Below are positions 18,145 to 25,257 of a stretch of DNA of 53,158 bases, one piece after another. Location: positions 1 through 53,158 of the IMG/VR virus record IMGVR_UViG_3300008952_000067. One strand, 5' to 3'. Positions within the stretch are counted from its first letter, which is position 1, and each line of letters opens with the position of its first letter. The notes beneath the pieces are model-generated. The model saw only the letters and a program-made list of their open reading frames with translations. It was not told the origin of the DNA and did not search any database. The position numbers and the translations under genes were made by a program. The stretch is from a virus.

Positions 18145-19944
18145 TTACTTGATACCTGCAAGAACTGCCCAACGATCTACCTCAACGCCACTCTTGACCC
18201 CTGCGGATCGGGTTGATTTGGAAGACGAGCCTCGTGTAATTACACGCCCTTCTCTAAGGGAACGCTTGGCGCCCTTATTGAGGGAAGCAGTTAAGCTCTG
18301 ATATAACAACTTTGCTTCTCTAAGCGTCTTGGCCTTATCAAGGGCCTCAACGATGGCACGCTGTTGCTTTGGCGTGACATTTCTGTTCTGCATAAGCTTG
18401 TTTGCATATAGCAACTTAGCATTAAACAGGTTCATCTCAGTTAGTTGAGTGCGGAGAGAACCAACCGCCTTCTTGTATTCAACCAACTGTCGGCCGAGAG
18501 CTCGTGTCTTGCGGCTCTCATTTACCTTATTAGTATTTCTGCGTGTGCGGGCTACACGGGCTGCGCGACGACGTCGCTCTGCAATCCGACGTGCACGACG
18601 ACGACGACTTTCTGGCATCGCATCTCCACCCTTCGGCTGTGGGCCGACATCGGGGAGTGGTGCATCACCAAGCTCATCCTCAAGCGCATTCAAGAGATCA
18701 TCTTCAGTAAAGTCGACAAATGGCTCTTCGCCAGCATCGCCTCCACCGAATGAGGAATCACCCGAGCCATCGACTGGGTCATTCTCTTGGAGGCGTCGCA
18801 TTCTGCGGAGTTCCCGACGTAGCATGTTCTCATCAATTTCAACAACTTCGTCTTCTTCCGAGCTGTCGACAACGATTACATCGCTTTCGCCATAGCCTTC
18901 AAGCTCCATCTCGCCACCGAGATCTTCTTCTTCACCACCTTCTTCAGCGCCGGCATCTTCTTCGCCTTCGCCTTCTTCGGTTTCAATTTCAAACTCGATT
19001 GCAAGGTCACCGAGAAGGTCTTCGACCTCTGTAGCTTCATCCTCGTCAGCGGGTTCGAGCGTTAAAACAGCATCGAGCTCATCAAGCTCTTGCTTCTCAT
19101 CTTCTTTTTGCTCTTCATCGCCCTCGAATAAAGTTCTGAAGAGACCTCTTCTCTGATTATAAGCCATTAGCTTTATCTCCTTAAATATCAGTCGTGTGCG
19201 TCTTCGGAGCCCATCATTACCAGACTCTCCTTCACTAAGTATTGCGTCATTGTATAAACTGAATGCCTCACGGTATAATTTCATGTATTTATTACGCACC
19301 AGCGCTCGCTGTGAGGTGGTCAACTTAGATTCATCCAGTCTGCCTAAGACCCTCTTAAACTTCCTGAACTTGCTTTCTAAACGCTTTACTCTATTCCGCT
19401 TCGTCGAGGACTTTCTCTCATTCTTAAGAAGCCGGGTTAGGGCCTCCGCCATTTCCTGACTTAATAAGAGGTCGTCTTCTCCTTCCGCAGATTCACCTTC
19501 ACCAACGTGCACGTCGACTGCACCTGTGTCTACCACAACGCTTCCGTCAGCTCCAATTTCCACATCTACATCCGCACCGGCAGGCACGTTAATAGAAGGG
19601 CCGGTTGAGCCGTCCATCGGAAGCTCACCGGCCAGATCTGGTTCTGCCGCGGCTGGAGGGGCTGCATCAAAGGCAGCAGGCTCAACAGCCATGGCATCTA
19701 AATCGATTGTCATAGGTGCACCATCCGCAGCAGGCGGGGCCTCGGAGGGCTCACCCTCGGGCTCTAGTGCAGCCAGTTCATCATCAACTGGCAATTCATC
19801 CTCTTCCCCTAAAAGTTCTCGCTCAATAAGATTGCGGATTCGGGGGGTGACCGCATCAATAATCTTGTTTTTTGCATTTTGCTCAGCCATCTCTCTAAGT
19901 TGCCTGGCTTCTGCAATTGCTTCTTGATATAGATTTGTTGACAT
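18145..19944 (-). CDS. Candidate prohead core/scaffolding protein (gp22 position)
   Basis: A 599-residue, highly charged, low-complexity protein encoded immediately before the capsid gene, where T4 has its gp22 scaffold. The N-terminal 60 residues are helical (YQEAIAEARQLREMAEQ). Residues about 55-170 are Glu/Pro/Ala-rich, followed by basic helices (KRNRVKRLESKFRKFKRVLG). Next comes a long Glu run (about residues 290-370), another basic segment (RRRRARRIAERRRRAARVAR), and a helical C-terminus. This composition fits an assembly core degraded by the prohead protease. T4 gp22 has 269 residues, so this is more than double. I chose the ATG at 19944 because AAGGTGAG precedes it; a GTG lies four codons upstream. 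Function is inferred from place and composition. Confidence 0.7.
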   Translation of the reverse strand: MSTNLYQEAIAEARQLREMAEQNAKNKIIDAVTPRIRNLIERELLGEEDELPVDDELAALEPEGEPSEAPPAADGAPMTIDLDAMAVEPAAFDAAPPAAAEPDLAGELPMDGSTGPSINVPAGADVDVEIGADGSVVVDTGAVDVHVGEGESAEGEDDLLLSQEMAEALTRLLKNERKSSTKRNRVKRLESKFRKFKRVLGRLDESKLTTSQRALVRNKYMKLYREAFSLYNDAILSEGESGNDGLRRRTRLIFKEIKLMAYNQRRGLFRTLFEGDEEQKEDEKQELDELDAVLTLEPADEDEATEVEDLLGDLAIEFEIETEEGEGEEDAGAEEGGEEEDLGGEMELEGYGESDVIVVDSSEEDEVVEIDENMLRRELRRMRRLQENDPVDGSGDSSFGGGDAGEEPFVDFTEDDLLNALEDELGDAPLPDVGPQPKGGDAMPESRRRRARRIAERRRRAARVARTRRNTNKVNESRKTRALGRQLVEYKKAVGSLRTQLTEMNLFNAKLLYANKLMQNRNVTPKQQRAIVEALDKAKTLREAKLLYQSLTASLNKGAKRSLREGRVITRGSSSKSTRSAGVKSGVEVDRWAVLAGIK

Positions 19945-20024
19945 ACTATAACTCACCTTGAAATGCTACTTCATAAATATTACGTCACGGGCAAAAGTTA
20001 CATACCGGTGACCATTAAATCGTA

Positions 20025-20243
20025 TCATCTTTTTTGATTTCTTAAATTCTTTAACATCCTGGACCGCCCCTCTCGCTTCTTGCGACGACGTTTCTGGGCC
20101 TTTGTCTCGAAAACTAATGATTGCTTGTACTCCCTAACAATATTCTCCTTTTTACAAAGTTTGTTAAACTTTCTTATCAATTGTTCGGTTGTACGAACCC
20201 TTCCGCCAAGCTCTACGCTGACGTTTGTCGGTTTTCTACCCAT
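20025..20243 (-). CDS. bS21-like ribosomal protein homologue
   Basis: A 72-residue very basic protein matching the architecture of bacterial ribosomal protein bS21. It has an N-terminal strand (NVSVELGGRVR) and a helix with TTEQLIRKFNKLCKKENIV, comparable with the S21 pattern of RRFKR-CEKAGVL. Next are REYKQSLVFETKAQKRRRKK, comparable with REVRRREFYEKPTTERKRAK, and a basic helical tail. bS21 binds near the 3' end of 16S rRNA on the small subunit and assists initiation; some marine phages are known to carry it. The start ATG overlaps the previous stop (TGATG), with AGGA 8 bases upstream. It is embedded in the head operon just before the scaffold candidate, so it is presumably expressed late with virion genes. 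An RNA- or DNA-binding virion protein is the alternative. Confidence 0.75.
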   Translation of the reverse strand: MGRKPTNVSVELGGRVRTTEQLIRKFNKLCKKENIVREYKQSLVFETKAQKRRRKKREGRSRMLKNLRNQKR

Positions 20244-20839
20244 CAAGTTAGTCCTGTTGCAAGCTCCTGTTCTTGATATATAGCTGCTATCAGCTTTCTT
20301 AGATCAATTACATTCTTTGCATCTTCTTCTTCTTGAGACAACATGTCTTCAAGACGATATATTGGATCCTCAGCAACACCCGTATCCACAATCGGTGGTG
20401 CACCAGCCCATCCGGCAGTATCACCGGTATGGACTTGGCCGGAAGACCTCGACGGCATCGCTGCATTGGTCTGCGCTGGGCCGGAAGTTCCTCCTAATAC
20501 TCCATCCATATTTTTGTATAAATCAGGCTTCGGTACCAGGTTATTTCTCATTACTGCATCCGTAAGCTTATCGTTACCAGCAACAAAGTAATGAGGATCA
20601 TTCTTCTTATCACTCATAAAGTCAGTTATATGATATCCCATATTAACTTTTTGGACAAACGCGTCGATGTCATCAACGTTAATAACGTCTTCTTCGGCCT
20701 CATGCTCATCCGGAGTGATATATGGAAATTCATTATGTGCTGTTTTCGGCACATGATAAGATGGATCTAGCTGCCCATACCCTAGGCCCTTTCTATCATC
20801 ATAGAATGGTCGGTTGTTTCCTGCGTTGCCTCGATCCAC
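20243..20839 (-). CDS. Hypothetical head-operon protein (198 aa)
   Basis: No family recognised. The 198-residue product is hydrophilic, without membrane segments, and rich in Asp, Asn and Gly. Its order is a disordered N-terminus (NNRPFYDDRKGLGYGQLDPS), an acidic stretch (EHEAEEDVINVDDIDAFVQK), and a C-terminal acidic helix (RLEDMLSQEEEDAKNVIDLR). The start is GTG with AGAGG 7 bases upstream, and the stop overlaps the bS21-like ATG by one base, implying translational coupling. Position in the head-assembly operon suggests a minor capsid or core protein, which is inference. Confidence 0.6.
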   Translation of the reverse strand: MDRGNAGNNRPFYDDRKGLGYGQLDPSYHVPKTAHNEFPYITPDEHEAEEDVINVDDIDAFVQKVNMGYHITDFMSDKKNDPHYFVAGNDKLTDAVMRNNLVPKPDLYKNMDGVLGGTSGPAQTNAAMPSRSSGQVHTGDTAGWAGAPPIVDTGVAEDPIYRLEDMLSQEEEDAKNVIDLRKLIAAIYQEQELATGLT

Positions 20840-20849
20840 GAACTGCCTC

Positions 20850-21392
20850 TTACTTAGACTTATTATAAGCGCCTACAGATGTAGGAGTACTTTTTCCTAG
20901 AATATAATTCTTAAGTTTGTGGCCTGATTGTTTCTTGGATGATGTAGCAGGATCTAGATCGGTCCCTTCCCCAATAAAGGGTGGGCGAGAGGTCTTATTT
21001 TTTTCCATATCATCAGGCGGATCTGGCTGATCGCTTGCATCCATGCTACCCACACCTGGGCTGGCTGGGTTTGGCATATGAGGTCCACCAGGCAATCCGC
21101 CACCCCCAGACTCTACATCTGCAATTTTAGGGGGCTTCTCACCGTCGGCACCTTTATTATAGTCACGATTGAACTTTGAAAAACAAAAGCCGTCCAGGAC
21201 TTGACCGTCCATGGCCAGCTTTTGATATTGCGCTTGGACATTTTCCCTGGTCAACGTTCCGTCATGGATTGGTGAGCCAGGGAAAGATGCCTTAAGCGAT
21301 TCCGTATTAGACCTAGATAACTCCTTCACACCTCCGAGCGCGCCTGTTCCACCTTCTGGGATATCGACAGTACTCTGATTGTGTGATGGCAT
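20850..21392 (-). CDS. Hypothetical protein, second of a paralogous pair (180 aa)
   Basis: Related to the gene immediately upstream (21407-21883). Both start MPSH-Q-TV and share the sequential motifs SPIH, QYQ-LA-DG-V, NRDY, DVE(T)GGGGLP, PNP-SPG-GS, DASDQPDPPDD or its equivalent, and a C-terminal LGKS. The protein is Gly/Pro/Ser-rich and probably largely disordered. No catalytic motif. It lies 14 bases from its paralogue in the head operon. A head-core or minor virion role is plausible but unproven. Confidence 0.6.
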   Translation of the reverse strand: MPSHNQSTVDIPEGGTGALGGVKELSRSNTESLKASFPGSPIHDGTLTRENVQAQYQKLAMDGQVLDGFCFSKFNRDYNKGADGEKPPKIADVESGGGGLPGGPHMPNPASPGVGSMDASDQPDPPDDMEKNKTSRPPFIGEGTDLDPATSSKKQSGHKLKNYILGKSTPTSVGAYNKSK

Positions 21393-21406
21393 TCTCTAAA
21401 TTCCTA

Positions 21407-21883
21407 TTAGGACGGCGATGATTTGCCAAGACCATAGTCACCAAGTGTTTGGCTCGATAGAGCTTCAGATGATTTCTTTGGACTTAACTGCGAACCTACG
21501 CCTGATCCCCATGTATCGCCGGCTTTTGAACCGTAATTGTCTGGTGGATCGGCCTGGTCGGCTGCATTTTGACTTCCGTCGCCGGGAGATACTGGGTTTG
21601 GTACCCAGGCGCTAGCCGGAAGACCTCCGCCTCCGGTCTCAACGTCCCCATAATCAGGGGCATCAACGTAATCACGATTTAGAACACCAAATGTATGTCC
21701 TTGATCATTAACCTCCCCGTCTAGGGCGAGCTCTTGATACTGTCCGGAAACTCCATGCGCGGTTAAGTCAGACGTATGAATAGGAGACTTATTAAATATA
21801 GCGCTTAAAGCGGACGAATCGGCCTTTCCCTTATCGCGGGTTGTTACAACGGCTTCAACTGTTACTTGCTTATGTGATGGCAT
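21407..21883 (-). CDS. Hypothetical protein, first of a paralogous pair (158 aa)
   Basis: A 158-residue paralogue of 20850-21392. Shared ordered motifs are MPSH at the start, SPIH, QYQELALDGEV, LNRDY, DVETGGGGLP, PNPVSPGDGS, AADQADPPD and a C-terminal GLGKSSPS. The pairing argues that both are real, selected genes despite low complexity. The ATG has AAGGAG 7 bases upstream. Function not recognised; context is between the small helical protein gene and the bS21-like gene in the head operon. Confidence 0.6.
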   Translation of the reverse strand: MPSHKQVTVEAVVTTRDKGKADSSALSAIFNKSPIHTSDLTAHGVSGQYQELALDGEVNDQGHTFGVLNRDYVDAPDYGDVETGGGGLPASAWVPNPVSPGDGSQNAADQADPPDNYGSKAGDTWGSGVGSQLSPKKSSEALSSQTLGDYGLGKSSPS

Positions 21884-21901
21884 GTGTAACTCCTTATGAA
21901 A

Positions 21902-22192
21902 CTATCGGCGTGCTTTTCTTACAATGCGTCGCTTTAGTTTTCTTTTTGCTTCATTTACTCTACGCAACTTTTTCTTTAACTTTGTTTCCTCAATCTTAAG
22001 CGCGGCTACAAAATCGATATCCTTAGAAATCGAATCTGCCTCCTCACCTGCCTCAGTTTCCTCAGCGTCAACCTTGGCGACATCTTCAATAGCTGCCTCA
22101 ATTGGATCAGACTCTCTCAACATCCGAGCCTTTTCTTCTAATACCAACCGCCGTAGCATGTTGGGTGTAAGTCTCTTAATTCGTCTTGACAT
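21902..22192 (-). CDS. Small charged helical protein (96 aa)
   Basis: A 96-residue, highly charged and probably all-helical protein. The basic N-terminus is MSRRIKRLTPNMLRRLVLEE, an acidic middle follows (KVDAEETEAGEEADSISK), then a basic coiled-coil-like tail (IEETKLKKKLRRVNEAKRKL). I chose the ATG at 22192 because GGAG lies 7 bases upstream; an in-frame ATG 42 bases earlier has no such site. The N-terminal LT--LRRLV-EE helix resembles that of the preceding 132-residue gene, possibly a shared core-targeting helix. A candidate consensus promoter lies about 60 bases upstream. Function unknown. Confidence 0.6.
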   Translation of the reverse strand: MSRRIKRLTPNMLRRLVLEEKARMLRESDPIEAAIEDVAKVDAEETEAGEEADSISKDIDFVAALKIEETKLKKKLRRVNEAKRKLKRRIVRKARR

Positions 22193-22250
22193 GTTTTTTC
22201 TCCTATTCACAATAAAAGCGAATCCTTTATACATATTTCGTTGGTGCGGA

Positions 22251-22259
22251 ATTATACCA
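22251..22259 (-). promoter_or_regulatory. Candidate extended -10 promoter (TGGTATAAT)
   Basis: The minus strand has TGGTATAAT, a perfect TGnTATAAT extended -10, immediately after the stop codon of the 132-residue gene and 59 bases before the 96-residue gene. The longer GGTATAATTC also occurs before the tail tube gene. No strong -35 is visible, as usual for extended -10 promoters. Confidence 0.45.
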
Positions 22260-22263
22260 ATAC

Positions 22264-22662
22264 TTACTCAGTTCCTGGAGCTTTTTCCGCAAAAGCTAAA
22301 GAAGCCCACCGATTAGCAGCATCTCCAAAAACCTCATCCGGATCGCTACCAGCCATTTGTCGGGTTGCACTATCACCTCCAGAGATCATTGGGCCACCCT
22401 TTTCTGCACCTAATTGTTCTTGCAATGTTGTTCGTGCAGTATCGGCAAAGATATCTGCCATTACAGGGTTATCAGTTAACCCTTGAACGGACTCATTAAT
22501 TGCAGTATCAAAATTCTCATTTCTTGCCGGCTCAACACTCCGCTTTCGTGTGCGTCGTGGGGAACTAGCTTGTGTCGTCTCAGCTAATAGACCCTCTGAA
22601 AGGATTTCCATTAGGCATTCTTTTACTAGACCCTTAAGTTGATTTCTATTTAATTTAGCCAT
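22264..22662 (-). CDS. Hypothetical head-operon protein (132 aa)
   Basis: Not recognised. The N-terminal helix LNRNQLKGLVKECLMEILSE is followed by a basic linker (SSPRRTRKRSVE) and a hydrophilic C-terminus (FGDAANRWASLAFAEKAPGT). The N-terminal helix aligns loosely with that of the 96-residue protein downstream. It lies 10 bases after the 213-residue virion-type gene, in the head operon. A prohead core or internal head protein is possible. Confidence 0.55.
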   Translation of the reverse strand: MAKLNRNQLKGLVKECLMEILSEGLLAETTQASSPRRTRKRSVEPARNENFDTAINESVQGLTDNPVMADIFADTARTTLQEQLGAEKGGPMISGGDSATRQMAGSDPDEVFGDAANRWASLAFAEKAPGTE

Positions 22663-22672
22663 TTCGAAATCC

Positions 22673-23314
22673 TTAGCTTAATGAAGTGCCGGCAGTCCCA
22701 TCAGAAATTCCAACAATTCCTCTATAATCACAATTATATTGATTATCTATATTTGTTAATTCAGCAAAAAGACTCACGGGGCTGGCACCAACGCCTGTTA
22801 CATATACTCGTTTGCACTTTACGTCAATTTTTACTGACTCGCCGTCTGGTATAATCCAGTATGTACCGTTCTCTTTTACAGCAGATGTTGGACGATTATC
22901 AGTAACACCAGTAAAGTATGCATTTAACTCAGCATCTGTGACTTTGTCTCCTCTTGATATAACATCTACGGCAACACCGGTAGCATCAATATCGGCGCCG
23001 GCGCCATCAGAGCCAAGTTCACTTGGCACCCTTAGAGAACAAAAATACACTTGTACATTATTGCCAGAATCATTCTTTAATTGAATACTTTTTGCTAAAA
23101 ATGGAAACTCTATAACAGCATCATCATCATCAATAATATTACTGTCTGCAAAATACTCAGATGTTGCATCACCATCATTACCGGGATCTGGTAGTGTAAA
23201 CGTCTTAACCCAGGGCCGGCCGGAGGCTTGGTATTCTCCAACCGAACTAAGGCCTGGCTTAGCCCAGCCTAAGTTTCCTGCATTCGTTGTTCTATCTTTA
23301 TCAAAATAAGACAT
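22673..23314 (-). CDS. Virion-type protein, second of a paralogous pair (213 aa)
   Basis: A paralogue of the 163-residue gene just upstream. Both open MSYFDKDRT-AGNLGWAKPG, then VGE(Y/F)QASGRP-VK, and later share FPFL-K-I-(L/V), F/YFCSL, NG-YW, VKC--(V/I)Y(I/V), and a final FAE(I/L)TNI---YN. The shared beta-rich layout suggests a small virion protein such as a capsid decoration or vertex protein. The ATG overlaps the previous stop codon (TAATG). It contains a stretch of about 50 extra residues compared with its partner. Function is inferred from location between the protease and capsid genes. Confidence 0.65.
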   Translation of the reverse strand: MSYFDKDRTTNAGNLGWAKPGLSSVGEYQASGRPWVKTFTLPDPGNDGDATSEYFADSNIIDDDDAVIEFPFLAKSIQLKNDSGNNVQVYFCSLRVPSELGSDGAGADIDATGVAVDVISRGDKVTDAELNAYFTGVTDNRPTSAVKENGTYWIIPDGESVKIDVKCKRVYVTGVGASPVSLFAELTNIDNQYNCDYRGIVGISDGTAGTSLS

Positions 23315-23805
23315 TAACCTGAGATTCCTTCAATGTCATCAACATCTAGATTATACTCAGCAGCAATATTTGTAATCTCTGCAAAGACCTGAACATCTGC
23401 GCCGGCGCCGTTATCACCGTTTATATAGATTGAATGACACTTTACGTTAGCATCAAGCTCATCGTTTTGTGATAATCTCCAATAATTTCCATTTGCTAGT
23501 ACCGCAGAATCGCCGGCACTATCTGCATCTTCAACATTCAGACTACAAAAAGAAACAATTACGTCTTGAACACCCTTATTAACTACCTTTATTCTCTTTG
23601 AAAGAAATGGGAAGCTTACCTTATTAGCGGCATCATCAAAGACTGTGACAGTGCCACCGGTGATATTACCTGCATCAGCTGGAGCAATTCCACACTTTAC
23701 AAAGGGTCGGCCTGAGGCTTGAAACTCGCCAACAGCATTAATACCGGGCTTGGCCCAGCCTAAATTTCCTGCTGTGACTGTTCTATCTTTATCAAAATAA
23801 GACAC
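23314..23805 (-). CDS. Virion-type protein, first of a paralogous pair (163 aa)
   Basis: A 163-residue beta-rich protein paralogous to 22673-23314, beginning MSYFDKDRTVTAGNLGWAKP and ending FAEITNIAAEYNLDVDDIEG. It begins two bases after the stop of the protease gene, and its own stop overlaps the next start. No enzymatic motif. Tight coupling with the protease and the downstream head genes supports a structural or decoration role, but this is not demonstrated by the sequence alone. Confidence 0.65.
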   Translation of the reverse strand: MSYFDKDRTVTAGNLGWAKPGINAVGEFQASGRPFVKCGIAPADAGNITGGTVTVFDDAANKVSFPFLSKRIKVVNKGVQDVIVSFCSLNVEDADSAGDSAVLANGNYWRLSQNDELDANVKCHSIYINGDNGAGADVQVFAEITNIAAEYNLDVDDIEGISG

Positions 23806-23807
23806 CT

Positions 23808-24410
23808 TTATTCCTCCCAGTCAAGAATATCGTTAAAAAGACGATCAATCCGGTCAGACTTCTTAAAGTGCTTACGTAAGTCCCTAGAGGAAATCTCCTT
23901 TCCTTCAGCCATCATAAAAGCCCCTGGCGTCGAGGGCTCTGAAACGAAATCCCAACATATTAACTGAAAGTCATCTTGTACCACCTGATTATCACCATCA
24001 TCGCGGGTCGACCCGACTCCACGAGATGATATCCCTAAGGTCACACCGGACTCAACAAGGGACTGGAGTATCTTTCCGCATGGGGTATCCAATAATTCCA
24101 CATTGCCATAACACACGCCACCATCCATGTAGGCTTCCCTAACAATATGTGAAACGTTCTTAAGCTCAACGACAGAAGAGTCGGGGTGATCACACTCACC
24201 TAATGCTCGATTCTCTCGAATAAACTTTTGATAATTTCGAACTTCTCTTTCCAGAATTGGTAACGGATATATTCGGCCATTCTGGTTTAAGGTATCTGCT
24301 TTTTGCAGAATCCCATTCATAATAATCTTTCCATTATTCTTTTCTCTGGACTCTTTGATCATATCTTTCGTATACTCAAATGGAGTCCAGCTTGTAAGCA
24401 ACTTACTCAT
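23808..24410 (-). CDS. 21: Prohead core protease (gp21-like)
   Basis: A 200-residue serine protease of the T4 gp21 type (212 residues in T4), which cleaves the scaffold, capsid and internal proteins during prohead maturation. Recognisable are NGILQKADTLNQNGRIYP, the likely catalytic His in ALGECDHPD (about residue 75) and the likely catalytic Ser in LGISSRGVGS (about residue 128), followed by FVSEPSTPGAFM. I chose the third in-frame start at 24410 because GGAGG lies exactly 6 bases upstream. It overlaps the preceding gene by 8 bases. Order portal, unknown, protease, then scaffold and capsid matches the T4 head cluster. Confidence 0.93.
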   Translation of the reverse strand: MSKLLTSWTPFEYTKDMIKESREKNNGKIIMNGILQKADTLNQNGRIYPLPILEREVRNYQKFIRENRALGECDHPDSSVVELKNVSHIVREAYMDGGVCYGNVELLDTPCGKILQSLVESGVTLGISSRGVGSTRDDGDNQVVQDDFQLICWDFVSEPSTPGAFMMAEGKEISSRDLRKHFKKSDRIDRLFNDILDWEE

Positions 24411-25257
24411 CATCACCCTCCAAAAGCTCTGATTTTAACTGAGAGACTACCAGGAATCTAGAAATAGCTTCATCATCCACCGTCGTATGATCCAACTCTA
24501 GAATAACTTCTTTTACCCTATTCATCTTTTCATTCAAAACCTGATTGTCACAATCGTCTGAATACACACAAAGTTCTGCGTACAGGCTATTTTTCAGTTC
24601 TCCGAGATAAGACTTAAATTGATTTGTCTTTCCGCTGGATTTGCTAAACACATATTCCTTTATTAGCTCTTGTTGGTTGGTGTTGAGTGTATTACCGTAT
24701 TTACTATTAAATTTCTCTCGCATTATCTTAACAGACAGGTTACTAACTCCATCGTCCTTTAAGGTACCCAGGGTATCATCGGCCTTCTCTTTCATTAGCC
24801 ATCCGCAGACCTTATTCTCATAACTTGCTATCCGCGTGAGATCCGCATCTGTGCCGCGGCGCCAGTCATTTAATAACGTCTGGATTGTTGCATATGACCT
24901 ATACTCATCAATTCGTTGATTATAAAAAGATGCGTCATCAAAGGTATGGTTGATCTCCTTTATGAGTTGGGCCTTTTCTTTTCTAAGTTGTGTGCTGTCA
25001 GAATCGACGGCGGCCTTATGCGCTTCATTTAAGATTCTAGTAGCTAAAGCATCAGTACTGACGGTTGTTTTTACCAGCGCATTAAAAAGACGAAACTCTT
25101 TATAGAGCTGAGAACCTTTTGCGAAATTATTTCTTAGTATTGTCAGTGCATTATTGTATTTTTCTTGATCGTTATCAATAAGAGATTGAGCCATCGTACG
25201 TAACAATTGCTCATAAATAATCCCGACGTTTCTTTTCTTATTATGAGATTTACTCAT
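24403..25257 (-). CDS. Hypothetical head-cluster protein between portal and protease (284 aa)
   Basis: Unrecognised family. The 284-residue product is hydrophilic and apparently all-helical, opening with a basic SHNKKRNVGIIYEQLLRTMA and continuing with charged helices (ILRNNFAKGSQLYKEF, QLRKEKAQLIKEINHTF, ELIKEYVFSKSSGKTNQFKS). I chose the ATG at 25257, which overlaps the portal stop as ATGAGTAA; an upstream in-frame start would reach further into the portal gene. The stop overlaps the protease start. T4 has small core genes (67, 68) between portal and protease, so a prohead core component is a reasonable but unproven guess. Confidence 0.65.
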   Translation of the reverse strand: MSKSHNKKRNVGIIYEQLLRTMAQSLIDNDQEKYNNALTILRNNFAKGSQLYKEFRLFNALVKTTVSTDALATRILNEAHKAAVDSDSTQLRKEKAQLIKEINHTFDDASFYNQRIDEYRSYATIQTLLNDWRRGTDADLTRIASYENKVCGWLMKEKADDTLGTLKDDGVSNLSVKIMREKFNSKYGNTLNTNQQELIKEYVFSKSSGKTNQFKSYLGELKNSLYAELCVYSDDCDNQVLNEKMNRVKEVILELDHTTVDDEAISRFLVVSQLKSELLEGDDE

